From: Diphasiastrum complanatum
Taxonomy: Eukaryota; Streptophyta; Lycopodiopsida; Lycopodiales; Lycopodiaceae
Length of the DNA stretch: 64,000 bases
Direction: 5' to 3'
Assembly (NCBI GenBank): GCA_029204225.1
Contig: CM055093.1
Location: 35,615,178-35,679,177, forward strand
Position 1 is the stretch's first letter, and each line of letters opens with the position of its first letter. Shown here piece by piece: positions 26,972-43,145 of the stretch. The position numbers and the translations under genes were made by a program. A model generated the notes under the pieces. It made no database searches. It was given only the letters and a program-made list of their open reading frames with translations, and had not been told where the DNA came from.

Positions 26972-28526
26972 AATTCCAATCATTCCAAAACACACCCCTC
27001 CTTCTTTCAGACAATATTGTTTTTATATACCTCATCATTAGGACCCTGTGAAACATGTCGCAAATTCCCCTTGTGATAGGTCTACGATTTAACTCTCATA
27101 CCTCCCTCCATTCTACTCAGAGTCCGATATTACTCTTCATGATCTCTCCTACATTATTTATAGAGCCGCCATTATGTATCCTATCCTTTGATACTCACAA
27201 AATTGCTCTTATGCCTGTAATGAGTAACATAAGTGTCCATTTTCCCATTATCAAAATTCGTATTCTCTCATCAAAGTGTGGCCTCTTTTCTATAGTCATG
27301 GATCATTTGAACTCTCTCTCCTTGATGATTGACTCTAGTCACACTATTGAAAATAGTTGATACAATCACGATTTGAGTTTCTAAAGTGTGCATGATGTTA
27401 TGATTGAGTAGTTGATTGCAATGCAACGTTTTATATTGTGGACCATTGAATTGAGTTGTCAAAGGTTTCTAGACTATGAATGTTGGGATTGAATAGCTTG
27501 ATCGGGTCTTGGATGTCCCATAGTGTAGACACAAGCAATTGGATTCTATGATACATGAAATGTTCTATGTTTCAAAATGATCCCAAGACCATCCCTGACT
27601 CTTGACTTCAATGATAATGAGACATCAGAGAGATGTGATTGCAATAATCATGGGATGGTGTAATTGAGTAGTCGATCCATGCATGCTCGTCCGGTGACCT
27701 GAGTCATATGAGCAACAACTATTGAGTGGGTAAAACATTAGAATTTGATCCCACTTGAAAGAGAAGGTTCCATAACACATGGTATTGTAGCACCATTAGA
27801 CCTAGTAAGTTATCCACCTTCAGAATTTGTTCATCCCATCTTGGTGTGTACTTTGCACACATGTGAGGACAACCAAAAGCATGTGATTGATCTTCTAAGG
27901 AGTGTGTCATTGCACATGAAAATGTCTATTGATTGTAGCCACCAATCTAACTAGACAATTTTCAAGGCAAGAGCACCATGGATCTAGCCACACAAAAGCT
28001 ATCAAAAGCAATCATTCACACATTGAGAAGATAGTTGGTGGAAAAATGAGTCCAAGGAGAGGTTGCTCTTGGGTAGAAGAGAAAATGGACCCTCACACAT
28101 GAGTAGATAGCGAACATAGAAAAATTTCTAAGTACTGGAAGCAAAACTCTCATCAAGACTTGATTACAATAAATTCTCAATGTATGTATAATGAAATCTC
28201 ATTCAAATAGACCTAGCTGGAGTTTCTCCAAGAGGAAAATGCACTGACTTGATTGGACCCCATTGATTCATCATGATTGGACCTCTAAATATGCACCTCT
28301 CATCATGATTGGGCACTCATGATTTCCACCTCACATTTTGATTGGGCCTCGTGATGTGCACCTCTAAACATGATTGATCCACATGTAATACACCTCTTAA
28401 AGTGATTGGCCTTGTGATCTACGCCTCTAAATGTGATTGGGCCAAATGGATGCATTTCATTCCTAACATTATGTGACATATGTCACTATCACACTACAAC
28501 TCAAATTTAAGGCCTATCGACTATTC
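26972..28526. repeat. Block D, copy 1 (original 3' flank of chitinase 1)
   Basis: From aattccaatcattcc onward this matches 33147-34235 downstream of chitinase 2, so it was contiguous with 20983 before the retrotransposon inserted. It includes an LTR-like piece at 27850-28020 similar to 1776-1990 and ends in the ATGATTGG minisatellite. No gene is supported. Confidence 0.75.
28225..28455. repeat. ATGATTGG minisatellite, about seven ~31-bp units
   Basis: Units of the form catgattgggcctc followed by gatgtgcacctcta, strongly diverged. Only about two units remain in the D copy downstream of chitinase 2 (34166-34230). Copied at 45365-45595. Confidence 0.7.
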
Positions 28527-28529
28527 ATG

Positions 28530-30520
<1,991 letters not shown>

Positions 30521-30585
30521 CAATCACTGTGTAGCAAAGCACCTGCAATAAAGCCTCCTTGGTCTCCAACTTTACCAGTAGTAGC

Positions 30586-31780
30586 ATGGATCGATGCTTG
30601 AGATTGAGCACCTTGTTTTCAATACAACTCTTGCTCACGCAAGCATTATTGTGCTTGTGTGCCATGGGTAGGCATCACAACAACAAATTACTAAGAGCAG
30701 GGAAATTAGAAGTACTTTCAGCTACAACAACTGGAGAAGAAACATCTGTGGCTTCTCTCATAAGTAAGGACCTCTTTGAGCAGCTATTCACACATCGCAA
30801 TGATGTTGTCTGCCCTGCACATGGATTTTATACCTATGAAGCATTTCTAGCTGCAGCTGCTTTGTTCAATGGATTTGCTACCACCGGGGATGTGGTCAAA
30901 CGAAAAAGAGAACTTGCCGCATTTTTTGCTCAAATATCGCATGAGACCACAGGTATATAGAATACATACAAACATTTATTTCAATTTTGACTCAAAGGTG
31001 TAACCAATGCTTGTTTTTCCCTTACCACATTCAATTGTCATTCTTGCTCCTTGCAAAAGCTAAGGGTCAATTTCAATTCCACAATGCCAGGTGGATGGGA
31101 GACGGCGCCTGATGGCCCCTTTGCATGGGGTCTTTGCTACAAAGAGGAGTTGAATGCTGCGGCCCCCTACTGTAGTCCTAGTGTTGAATGGCCTTGTGCT
31201 TCAGGGAAAAAGTATTATGGTCGAGGTCCCATGCAACTGTCTTGGTATGTGTCTTCGATCCATTCCAGCCTAGTCAATCCAATGGTCATGTCCAGACTTT
31301 CATTAGTGAAGCCTTATACACAATATTAATTGCCACATGGTGCTAGGAGAATAGTTATCGCTTTCCACAATCAAACAAGACTGAAGCTAAAAATTGATAT
31401 GATCTATGTGTAGGAATTACAACTACGGACAAGCTGGTGTAGCGCTTGGATTTGACGGCATAAACAATCCTGACCTGGTAGCATCTGACGCAATGATCTC
31501 ATTCAAAACAGCAATATGGTTTTGGATGACTCCTCAAGCACCAAAACCATCATGTCATTCCGTAATCATAGACGAGTGGAAGCCAACAACCATGGACATT
31601 GCCTCTAAACGCATGCCAGGTTTTGGAGTCACAACTAACATCATCAATGGAGGCTTGGAGTGTGGTCGTGGAAGTGATCCTCGAGTATTGGATCGTGTCG
31701 GCTACTTTGAGCGATATTGTGCAATATTGGGTGTTCATCCAGGAAAGAATTTGGACTGTGCCACTCAAAAGTCATTCTAA
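30586..31780 (+). CDS. Secreted GH19 chitinase (class II-like), copy 2
   Basis: Exons 30586-30952, 31091-31244, 31414-31780; 295 residues with the same intron phases as copy 1. The signal peptide core differs ([18 protein letters not shown]). E120 and E142, [19 protein letters not shown] and the C-terminal [10 protein letters not shown] are intact, so it should be active. Exon 3 differs from copy 1 at roughly a dozen sites (~3%). Relative to both other copies it has E42 instead of G42 and S238 instead of A238, so these are changes on its own branch. Extracellular chitin hydrolysis is inferred from family membership. Confidence 0.92.
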
Positions 31781-33146
31781 GAGAGATGCAATATAGTACA
31801 TCCTATAAATATAGATCAACATGTAATTAGACATACAACAATATCAAGAAGAAGACTGTTTAGGATGTAAAGTACATGGGCTTCATGTTTGACTTCACGT
31901 CTCAAGTAAACTATGTACAAATTTGGAATTTATAAACATTGGTGTCCAAAATATTTACTAAACCTTTCTGAACCTTTCTCTTTCAAAATTGTTGTTCAAT
32001 TCATACTTGTTAGTTTCTAGAAGTCACTTTTTACTGCTTCATCGGTGCACCATATGTGACTACATATGTGGCCTTACCTTATTAAATAAAGTATTCATAG
32101 CCCATAGCTTCGGAATGAAGCGATTGCTTACTCATCGAAGGCTTCTAGGTGGTTGAGTGGTTTGGCACCATATTGTCCGTTTAGGTGTCCTTGGAATCAG
32201 CCTCTTTGGATGGACAATTCGTTGTCGTACTTTATATAAATGCTTTAGCATGATCAAGTTGTGGCCAAATTGGATCTCAAATTACTTTACATGAGAACTT
32301 ACCAGAAGATGGTAAGAACATAGTGATGACAAAGGATAAAAGTGATAATCCCTCTCCCAGTCTCTATTAGAGGAGTAATCCGATATGGCATGCCAATATC
32401 TCTCAACAAACTATTTAGGCATAAGCCATACAAGGTGTGAGCCAAACATTGGGACACATTTTCATCAAAAGTCGTCTCATCTACACCACTTGATGCACAC
32501 CCTCTCCAAGAAGCTAAATGACATTTGTTGGTCCACCTTGTCCCAAAGCTTTAGTCCAAATCTTAAACAACCTCTTTCCACTCTTTCCACCTTCTACATT
32601 ATTTATGGTGTTCACAAAGTATGTCTGACCAACATCGATTTGGGACACTCCTTACCTATCTCATCATTCACAAATTACATCTAACCCTTTGTCCAATTTG
32701 GCCTTTTGAAATTGAAACAACGTTTATAGTATTCACCTTTCCCTTGAACTCAACCACCAATGCACATCTTAGGTTGCCTTGCACTACATGTATTGAAGAT
32801 TGCTTATTAGACTCAAATGTAGATCTTCTCTGAAATACACTAATAGGATATGGCTAATAACTTTTACTTGATCATCCTCCCAATGTTCGAAGTGAAGGTG
32901 AACTGGATGTTGGAGCTCAATGTGCACTATATGTTGATATGCTCTTATGCTATTTAGAATAATAAAGCATCTCATAATCCATCTTCTTCTAAAGAGGTAT
33001 ATATTGGATATCCAGATGCCATTTCGACCTCCCCATTAAATCAAATGATGGCATACATGATCGACAATGCCATCCTCTCCAACTAAGAACGTTCGTAGTT
33101 TTTTATGTTTAATATAAAAACCCTTAAACAAGAGAGTCTTGAGTTG
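31781..33146. other. Chitinase 2 3' flank
   Basis: Matches the chitinase 1 flank 19516-20978. Possible AATAAAG signal near 32085. No gene. It leads into block D without the retrotransposon, i.e. the empty insertion site. Confidence 0.5.
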
Positions 33147-34235
33147 AATTCATAATCATTCCAAGACACACCCCTCCTTCTTTCAGACAATATTGTTTAT
33201 ATATACCTCAGCATTAGGACCCTGTAAAACATGTCGCAAATTCCCCTCGTGATAGGTCTACATTTTAGCTCTCATACCTCCCTCCATTCTAATCAGAGTC
33301 GGATATCACTCTCCATGATCTCTCGTACATTATTTCTCGAGCCGCCATTATGTATCCTATCCTTTGATACTCACAAAGTTGCTCTTATGCCTGTAATGAA
33401 AAACATATGTGTCCATTTTCACATTATCAAATTTCATATTCTCTCATCAAAGTGTGGCCTATAGCGTAGACACAAGCAATTGGATTCTATAATACATGAA
33501 ATGTTCTATGTTTCGAAATGATCTCAAGACCATCCTCGATTCTTGACTTCAATGATAATGTGATATTAGAGAGATGTGATTGCAATAATCTTGGGATGGT
33601 GTAATTGAGTAGTCGATCCATGCATGCTCATCCGGTGACCCGAGTCATATGAGCCGCATCTATTGAGTGGGTAAAAGAATAGAATTTGATACCCACTTGA
33701 AAGAGAAGGTTCCATAACACATGGTATTGTAGCACCAATAGACCTAGTAAGTTACTCACCTTCGGAATTTGTTCATGCTATCTTGGTGTGTACTTTGCAC
33801 ACGTGTGAGGACAACCAAAAGCATGTGATTGATCTTCTAAGGAGTGTGTGATTGCACATGAAATTATCTCTTGATTGGAGCCACCAATCTAGCTAGACCA
33901 TTTTGAAGGCAAGAGCACCGTGCTTCTAGCCACACAAAAGCTATCAAAAGCTATCATTCACACATTGAGAAGATACTTGATGAAAAACTGAGTCCAAGGA
34001 GAGGTTGCTCTTGGGTAGAAAGAGAAAATGGACCCTCACACTCGAGTAGATAGAGAACATAGATAAATTTCTAAGTGCTGGAAGCAAAACTCTCATCAAG
34101 ACTTGATTACAATAAATTCTCAATGTATGTATAATGAAATCTGGAGTTTCTCCAAAAGGAAAATGCACTAACTTGATTGGACCCCATTGATACATCATGA
34201 TTGGACCTCTAGATATGCACCTGTCGTCATGATAT
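33147..34235. repeat. Block D, copy 2
   Basis: Begins aattcataatcattcc and follows 26972-28330 with several deletions. The CACACGTGTG at 33798-33807 corresponds to CACACATGTG at 27856-27865. After two minisatellite units the sequence diverges. Confidence 0.7.
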
Positions 34236-35940
34236 GTTAGATGACATACTTTTGAGCTACGATCAAAAGTATTAGTGTTATAATATTTTAATAATACAAA
34301 AGACATCTTGCATGAATTTTTAAAAGGTCTTTTTGGAGCTCAAAACTTTCTAATGTCAACATTAAATGATACTTCCAAAATATTGATTGAACACTCGTGA
34401 CTTGGTGCTCTATCAAATCATTCTTCTAGATAGAACTTGGCTTGCTCATGTTTCTTGCATAATAGAAATCCACGGAAGTGAAGACCTCCTGTCTGTGGCG
34501 AGTGTTGTCTTTTTACTTCTCTTGAATAATTCTGAGAGTATAATACACGATCAGTATTACAACAGTCTCTCTTTCTTATGCATGGTAGCGCTCAGAATCC
34601 ACACATAGATGCCAGGAACTTCTGCTCAGGTAGTGCTCAGATCGCTCAAAAGACTGTTCATGTGGCTTATCGATAGTTTTATCTACTCTCCATTAGCTGT
34701 TGTTGGCAAGTACTTCAGATAATCTCAAGGTAGGAGTTTTTGCTTCAAGGTAGATATTGACTTTTTCCAACTGCTTGCTCAATGTGGGTAGTCATAACAG
34801 CGATTGAGACCATGGGAGATAACAATAGACTCTTCATGCATGAATCTGCAACATTAGTTTCTGCTTTTTTACTTTATTCTACACTACTCAATCCCTTCTG
34901 AGCTGATATACTCTTACTGTCAACGCTCCGTTATTTGTTTCTTTAGAAATGAGTTGGTAGCAAGTACTTGCAGCATTGGAATGTTCTTCATAACCTGAGC
35001 TGGAAAGACAACTAAGGCTCATTGGTCGTGATGGCCTCTTGATCAATCAATAATTGGTAGCTACAGCCTCGCTCCCTCTCTATTAACACATAAAAGCCAG
35101 AAGGCCCACACCTCCAACGGATGCATGACGGCTTCAAGCGCATGCTAATTGCTAGGTTGGATCCAAACAAGGCTCCAATTTCTGATTGTAATGGAACATG
35201 GGCTACTCAGATTGCCTACACACACAAGATGCTTCTTGGTTAGCTTATTGTCACTCCATCTCCATGATTTAGTAGCAACTCTCCTTTACCCGACTCTCAT
35301 ACTCTTGAAAAGAGCAATTCACTCCTTCAACAATTTCAACAACGAGTTCCCAAATAGTATCACGCCCTCCTTTTACTCACACTCAGAAGGATAACATTTC
35401 GAGTTGCAGCTCTCTCTCTGTATCTCCTACAGCAACATCACTAGACTCACAAAATTTTCACTCTTCATTGTCCTCTCACGTCTTCTCTTCTACTCTTCAA
35501 AACTCACTCTCTTTCCTTCGTAGGAGACCCCCCCTCTTATATTCTTTTCCATGTGAAGGATATTTTTGCCTTTTCTTGAAAACCTCCCTTCAAAGTGTTG
35601 TTTGGCCTTCCTTTTGGAGTTTCACTTTTTCTTGATGATTCCGAGTTTTGAACTTCATTTCCGAAGTTGCCCAATATGACTTTGCGGAATGAGTTTCAGG
35701 TATTCCAAAAAAGAAAGGTGAGTCTGGCGTTTGTTGGCAGTTTCCATCATGAAAATTTCATACAACTTTCCATGTAGCACTTTGATACTCAAACTGAAGA
35801 ATTGCATTGAGATTTTCTCTGTCAACCTTCATTTGCAAAATTCTTATGTGAAGTTTGGTCCGTCTTTCCTCTTGAAGTTTTCAATAGCTCCTACCCTTCA
35901 AGTTTATTTTTAAGATTTGGAGCGTTATCTGTTTGAGGTC
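34236..35940. other. Unassigned 1.7-kb region between D and L
   Basis: No recognisable gene. A 10-bp inverted repeat (atacttttga...tcaaaagtat) lies at about 34250-34276. A short protein-like + strand frame (ARLDPNKAPISDCNGTWATQ, about 35150-35245) ends at a TAG and continues poorly. CT-rich stretches at 35400-35530. Copied at 51372-53075. Confidence 0.35.
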
Positions 35941-38900
35941 AACTTTTTCTCTTTGAAAGTGAAATGCTAACCTTTTTCTTCATTTGTCAGGAACCTTTTT
36001 TCATATATGTCCAAACTTTGTTAGGAGTAGTTTATTGTCAGAATATTTGTCACCTTTTTTTACACGTGGAGTATCTAAAAGAGAATAAGGGCACCATTGA
36101 CCTAGGAGTCTGTCAACATCTGTCTTTATTATCCCTAGTGCTTAATGACGTTCTCATCTTCCAGTCTATTTTATTTTCATGATTGTTGTCCTTATCCTGT
36201 CTATGGAATATGTGTCACATCATCATGATCCTTGCGAAGTTCTCTTTGTCTTTGCGGTGTTCATGATCCTTGCGATGTTCATTTTCAACACACTTCACAT
36301 GCTTGTGAAGGGTGGTAGCCATTTTTGACACACCCAGTAACTCCTCAACATTTTCATAAATTTATTACATAGACTGGTTCTTTTTCAAATTAATCCATTT
36401 CCCATAACTATCGAGCATATTTTGTTTAACCCAATAAAACTCAGTATTTTTGGCTTTGAAAACTATGAGTTTTACTTGGCGTCTAGGTAGAACCTCGAAT
36501 CCCAGTGTTATTGATGGAGATGAAAATTTTGCCTATCATTCTCCAAATTTCCTATGTGCGTGTTGTGTTGATGACCGATTTTGGTAGAAAATACCCTGCC
36601 TGAAACACCTTGTTGATGGTTCTACTCATATCACTCGTTTTATTCTCATTTTTTATGTATTTGAACGGTACGATAGTGGTGTTGTTGTTGATGCTATGTT
36701 CCGTGACTGAGATTTCCCTAGTTGGCAAACGGGATCAAAATGCACCGTGGGTTTTTATTAACAGAATGTCATAAGTACATTGAAAGTGTTGTTTACATGC
36801 TTCTAATCTACTTGAAAAATATTCATAGAAATTTAAAATTCTACTTTGGCCATTATTGGACAGGCCGGATTCCCAAACTATAAATATAGTACATACAATA
36901 ATGTACAATAATCGGCCATTTTAGCTCGATTTTATCATGAAAATGTTAAAAATTGCATAATTCAAGTCCGATTTTCTATGATAAAAAATTGGCTAACATG
37001 GCCATATCCACTGGGGGGTGGGGTCCCCACACCAAGGGCCCAGAATCTCTGATTTCGCACTTGCAATAGGCTTTTACTTAGATACTCAGCAACAATGTTC
37101 AAGTGGTTCTTTCAGCATATGTTCCATGATCTTTCAGCTTTTGAATCAGATCTGCTCTTTGAAATTCCTGCAATCCAACCCACCAGTGATCCTAATTGGC
37201 TTTATGCACCCATTCCCAACAGTGTTAGAAAAAATGCCCACTGTCAGGCCCATGCATAAGGTGGCATGCATATGCAATTCAGGAGTGTATGGTGTAAGAG
37301 CATGAATGTATTTTCTCATAATAGTGTCTAAAGTGTCGATTGTTGTGAATGCATTTGGTAGACCCCATCTAGAGTGTTTGAAGTTGCTCTTCTAGTAACT
37401 TTGACTTCCTAATTTCTTATTTATACAAGACAACTCCCTAGAAGTTGTTTGATTAAAATATTCTCAATTTTTTTTTTAAATACTAAAACTACTTTGAAGA
37501 TTTCTGATTCTATTCGTCTTCTTGATCAAAAATCTTTTTTTTTTTTTTTTCAAAAGATTATAGAACTAATCAAAGATGCCTATTCTAAGTTGATCAAGAA
37601 AAAGCTTCGAACATCGCGAAGATGTGATATATCCAAAAGTAACTCTAACTAAAGAATTTAGAACAATTTTTTTTTTTCGAAATATCTAAGAAAAATATGA
37701 TACGAGTGACGATCTATCCAGAATACAACTATGAAACTCTCCTGGTGTCCAATAGAGCTTCACCCAATTCTCACTCTTTTTTTTTTTTGTATTTTAATAT
37801 ACACATTCTCAAGTGTCCATTGCTACTCGTAAGCCTGCTTGCAAGCTTTTGTCCTACTGGCTAGGGCCTTTTCGATCCTTCCATAGACTAGTGCTTTGAT
37901 GTTGTCGATAAACATAGGGTCAGCTCCTTCCAAGAATTGATGTTGGAACATCTCATTCAATGTTTTATGCTCCTTGGCTGATCTGTCCCTGACCTTGAGA
38001 TAGAACACTAAATTAAATCCTTCTTTTAGAGGCTCATTGGGGTTGCACCATCTTTGTCTTATCTGCAAGTCGGGAGGTCTATTTGATGTCCCCCATGATA
38101 ATAATAACCACTCCCATAGCCATTTCGCATAATGGGCACTTAGTCTGATGATGTCTTTTTTATGATTCCGTGCGGTAATGACAAACTTCTGAAGGATGTC
38201 ACAAGTCATTCCATACGTGTCATAAGATCCTGGTATTATTGGCCATTGTGTTCTTTGTCGATGATTAGTAGAAGGTCGTAGTTGATAGTCCTAATAACTA
38301 AGAGAAAACTCCATGGCTGGTATATAGAGGAAGTAGGAGTCCAAATCTTCAAAGAATGCTTCATTTGCAATTAATTTTTTCCAGTTTTGGAGGGTAATTT
38401 AGAATATGCCCTCTAGTTATCGATTTTTTTCTCTCTCGGTGGCTCTGTTGTGACCGATACTCATCTAGCTGCCTAGCCAATAAGTGATTATTATACTCTG
38501 CTGAAGTGGCTTTTGTAGTTAGTCAAGCTATGGTTTTCTCTTGGCTTTTGATATGCATGAGATGTCGTGTTTGCTATATTTCATTTTCTTCTTTGAAGCT
38601 TCGACATTTCTTTTTCCATCTCTCCGCCGCTTTTTCTAAGGTGTAGATCTCATTACTTTGACGAATATTGAGGTTTTTTGCATTTTTGAGTTTTTGCTTC
38701 AAGTTGTGGATTTGTTGGGCATGTCGTTCTCGTTCTTTGGAAAGTATTACAGCCATTGCCTCACTTGATTTCTTAGGTTCTTGATTAACAGACGCCTCAT
38801 CTCCTGTAGTAGTCATGTCTTGGTGAACAAGATTCCTCATGTTGTTTTAGAAATTGGTTGGGACAATGCAGTGGTGTTAACAACATGTAGTATTTTTTCA

Positions 38901-39070
38901 GTCCATTTTTTTAAAAAAATATGTGATTCATGCTTCCATAGCTGAGCTGAAACTCGAAAAATACCAGAAACTTGAAAAATTGAAAAAAATGAAAAACTCA
39001 AAAATCGTGAAAACTCAAAATTTTTTCAAAAAAACTCAAAAAATTCAGAGAGACTCGAAAATATCGAAAA
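35941..39070. repeat. Block L, copy 2, truncated by the duplication junction
   Basis: Matches 7014-10144 with very few differences and stops inside the A-rich minisatellite, where the LARD LTR sequence begins. Contains the 8128-8406-type relic near 37053-37331. Confidence 0.9.
37823..38840 (-). pseudogene. Coiled-coil protein relic (L copy 2)
   Basis: Same structure as 8897-9914: 88-codon coiled coil (38840-38574), a frameshifted middle, and a 128-codon C-terminal stretch (38209-37823). Here it is separated from any gypsy RT because the duplication junction removed block R. Confidence 0.55.
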
Positions 39071-39071
39071 C
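39070..39071. other. Tandem duplication junction
   Basis: Left sequence atatcgaaaa follows block L up to 39070; right sequence ccttgtacc continues the LARD 5' LTR from 21729. The two parents share only AA at the join. The interval 21729-39070 is 17342 bp, exactly the offset to its copy. Confidence 0.93.
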
Positions 39072-40500
39072 CTTGTACCACCTACTTCCCACCTACTTTT
39101 CCTCATGCATTCTAGGCAATTTGACAGCCAGAATAGGGTGCCCTGCTACACTCTCTCTTCTTATGCCAAATCACCATAATAACTCTTCCAAGCTAATACA
39201 CATCACCCATTCACCCTCTCTAACTGATACACCTCATCCAAGCACTCCACTTCACCCTATTGGATCTTCTTCACACCTCATGCACTTGAACTTGACACCT
39301 CACTCACTTTGGAAATACTCTCCACTCTCTATATAACTGGAAATGTGCCCCTCTACCAAGAGAATGAAAGGATGATGCATCCAAACTCTGCCATTCTCTT
39401 TCTTGTTGTGTACAGGTGCTTTGGAGAAGAGGATTGAGGCATTACCTCAAGGAGACTATGTTATTTTTGTGATTGCAAGATTATTTGGAGCTCAAACCCT
39501 CGGATTTCTACCTCTCTCTCACATCACAACACAAACATACACACACACACTCTCTCTCTCCCTCTCTCACTTTCACCTTCTCTCGAAACCATGGTATGCT
39601 CTTCAAACTGTTACCCCTATGTAAGAATGGTTGTTTAGTACTTTTGCATGTTAGGATATCTGTGGCCTATTGTCCATGCATGTCAGATCTAGAGCTTGCA
39701 TGCCATGCCATCTGTGGTCTATTGTCCATGCATGTCAGATCTAGAGTTTGCATGTTAGATCTAAAGCTTGCATGTCAGTTTTGATGCTTGCATGTCACTC
39801 CATGCATTCCTGAAAGGGCATGCATGTCACTTCATGACTGTTGCATGCCAAGAATCTATGAATTCTCATGATTGCATGTCACTTTAGAAAGTTGCATGTC
39901 AAGAATCCATGAACCCTTATGAGTGCATGTCAAGAATCCATGAACCCTGATGATTGCATGCCTAGAATCTATGAACTCTCATGATTGCATGCCACTCAGA
40001 CAGTTGCATGTCAAGAATCCAGGAACCCTTATGATTGCATGTCAAGAACCTAAGATCCATTTAGAGTTGCATGATAAGAATCTATGATCCAACATGATTG
40101 CATGTCGGAAAGATTAAGACTTATGAAGAGATGTCTATGCTTTTGTTAAGCTAGATATGGAATTGAAATCGCTGAATATGAACTAAGACTATGTTAAGTT
40201 GATGTTCCTACATCTGAGACCCTATTGGAATCCATTGTATATGTAATTGACATTGGCCAATTGGATTTGCATAATTATAAGAAAAGAATCCTTCGTGGGA
40301 GGGTCACCATCTTGACCCCTCAGTGCTTCCGCTATTGTGTGAATGAATCTTTGTGAGGCAATGTTTTTCGGGTTTTAATTTAAAATCTTTGTGATTTTCA
40401 TTAAGTAGATTTGCAACTAGCCTTATGTGAATGATTAAGCCAATTAAATCTTTTGGCCTTTAAGAACTTAGGATAGGCCTTCACCCTCGAGGTCATAGCT

Positions 40501-40512
40501 TGGTATCAGAGC
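40501..40512 (+). other. Primer-binding site of the duplicated LARD
   Basis: TGGTATCAGAGC, identical to 23159-23170. Confidence 0.85.
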
Positions 40513-40562
40513 TATGGATTAATTTGTCATGAACTTGATATGAAGACCTTGTATGTTCTTGC

Positions 40563-40757
40563 ATGCAGAAGAACACAAAGCTCCACCCGATGTTTAAGAG
40601 GCCTTGTGCTTCAAAAAGCAAAAACTGCTTGGAAAAGATCAAGAAGACCAAGATACCTGCTAGGCATGATGAAGAACTAGATGACGACGAAACACCGGAA
40701 GCCTACTTGCGGCAAACTAGAAGGTCATGTTTAGAGTATAGAAGTATTTTTTCTTAG
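40563..40757 (+). CDS. 64-aa basic protein, duplicated copy
   Basis: Identical translation to 23221-23415; see that entry. Identity reflects the recent duplication and is not evidence for function. Confidence 0.35.
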   Translation: MQKNTKLHPMFKRPCASKSKNCLEKIKKTKIPARHDEELDDDETPEAYLRQTRRSCLEYRSIFS

Positions 40758-42249
40758 AAACGATTTCTTGAATTGAGATGGACCTAGATTTCAAGCATCT
40801 TTTGAAATTATGAATAGGAGGTTAAACCTCCTAAGACATTATGTAAAAGCATGACTAGTATGAGAACATACTAAGAAGGAATGGGGACCGAAAACTTCAA
40901 GACCTCTTTACCCTGTCCCATTCCTAAATTCCCAAAGAAACAATTTACTATGAAGTTGTTTCTGAGCAATCTAAAGCCCAGGATGAAAATGAAATGATTG
41001 GATCTACCTGAGATAGAATCAGTAAGCTAATTCTAAATTCATAGATTAAGAGATCTGAGTTAGATCAAGAAAGAAAATAGTCTTTACCCAAAGCTGATCT
41101 TAACATATACGATCAAATCTGAAAGAAAGAAATAAGCATAAACATTATACCTCCTCAAATTTAAAAACTATCCTACTATGGATGCAAGATGAATGGAAGA
41201 AGAATTCTTCCAAGAATATCAAGAAATTTTTAAAAGATTTAAGAATCTTAGTTGAGAAATTTTCGTTGAGGACAACGCTTTATGCGTTGGAGGGGTGTAG
41301 TTTGTAAAGACAAATTGCTATAATAAAGACTTTCCTAGCTTCCAACCCAGATAGACTTCAATTTTATAGAATTATCAATGATAAATATTCTTTTAGGATA
41401 TTGTATGAATTTATTGCTTTAATGAATTGAGTAACATGCATTGATACCTGTAGAACTAAGAATCTTCTATAAACCATGTTTGATGGTAGTATGAACACTG
41501 ACATTTCTTTGAAGGGATGCGCAGGTACACATAAACGTACCTGATGAATCTAAACAAGAATAAGAAGCCCTCTGGGCTTAGGGACTGATCTCTCTTTGAG
41601 GGTATGTGCAGGTACTCGAGAAAGTGCCAGAAGAACAAGAAGCTTTCTAAGCTTAAAGACAGCAAACATGAAGGCTTTTGACAAAGTCTATAATGAAGGC
41701 TCAGTAGACTCTATAAAGTTGGCTTATTTATGTCTATCATGAAGGCTCAGAGGATTCTATAAAGAATAGGACAAGTCTTAGGGTCTGATCACCCTAGTGA
41801 CTTGTTCCACCATGATTGAGGGTGCCAATGAACATGATTGAGGATGGGAAACCTCTAGAAAAAAGGGCCTAGGAATTGATGGACATTATGCAAAAACAAG
41901 ATGGACATATACCCTGGCTCTTCCATAGGATAATTGCACTTGGGTGAATTCCCAAGTTGTAATCATAAAACATTATATCTAAATAGAAGTCAAGTTGGAA
42001 CCTTGTACCACCTACCTCCCACCTACTTTTCCTCATGCATTCTAGGCAATTTGACACCTAGAATGGGGTGCCCTTCTACACTCTCTCTTCTTATGCCAAA
42101 TCACCATAATAACTCTTCCAACCTAATACACATCACCCATTCACCCTTTCTAGCTAATACACCTCATCCATGCACTCCACTTCACCCTAAGTCCTATTGG
42201 AGTCTTCTTCACACCTCATGCACTTGAACTTGACACCTCACTCACTTTG

Positions 42250-42882
42250 TGTTGTGTCGTCGATGTAGCATAGGGGTAAGGTCCGTCGCTGGGAGCGGCA
42301 ATCTCGCCTTCACCTGCATAGCAAGAAGAGAGAGGGAGAGGAGAGAGTGGAGAAAGAGAGTGGAGAGAGGGAGAGAGAGAACGCCTAGGTTGAGAAAGGC
42401 CTTGGGGGCTCGAGCGATTAAGAAGAGAATGGAAGATGATACGATACAAAGGAAATGTCTCCCTCTTATAGATTTTAGAGGTGAGACTCCTTCACTCTCA
42501 TTGGCCACTTCATTGGGGCAAGGATTCTAATCCAAGCCTTTAAAATAAATACAACTTAAATCTATTGGTGCTAAGAAAGCACAAGGGAACTCACATGATT
42601 TATGTGAGTTTTAAGTTGGACCCTTTTAGATTTTTTATTTGCAACTTGACTTAGGGCCTCTTATGTCATTTTAGAGTTTTAAGCCCCTAGTCTGTTATTC
42701 TTAGGAATTACAACTTGCTACTTGTGCTGGGTTGGGCTTACACGCGCAGGATGCCAGTGCCCTCGCACTTATTACCCTACTTACAATGTACTGTGATGGG
42801 GCCCACTAGGTAAGGCTTGGCCAACAGTATTTTAAGTGGTGGGACCCACTTGTTTATTATTGTGCAGGAAATATCCACAACA
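42250..42882. mobile_element. Solo LTR, duplicated copy with internal deletion
   Basis: Same TGTTGTG/CACAACA ends and CTTTG flanks. The GA tract and adjacent bases (equivalent of 25073-25274) are missing, with cgagcg joined to attaagaag. Confidence 0.75.
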
Positions 42883-43107
42883 CTTTGGAAGGACTCTCCA
42901 CTCTCTATATAAGTGGAAATGCGCCCCTCTACCAAGAGGATGAAAGGATGATGCATCCAAACTCTGCCATTTTGTTGCTTGTTGTGTACAAGTGCTCTGA
43001 AGAAGAGGATTGAGGCATTACCTCAAGGAGACTATGTTATTTCTGTGATTGCAAGATTATTTGGAGCTCAAACCCTTGGATTTCTACCTCTTTCTCACAT
43101 CACAACA

Positions 43108-43145
<38 letters not shown>

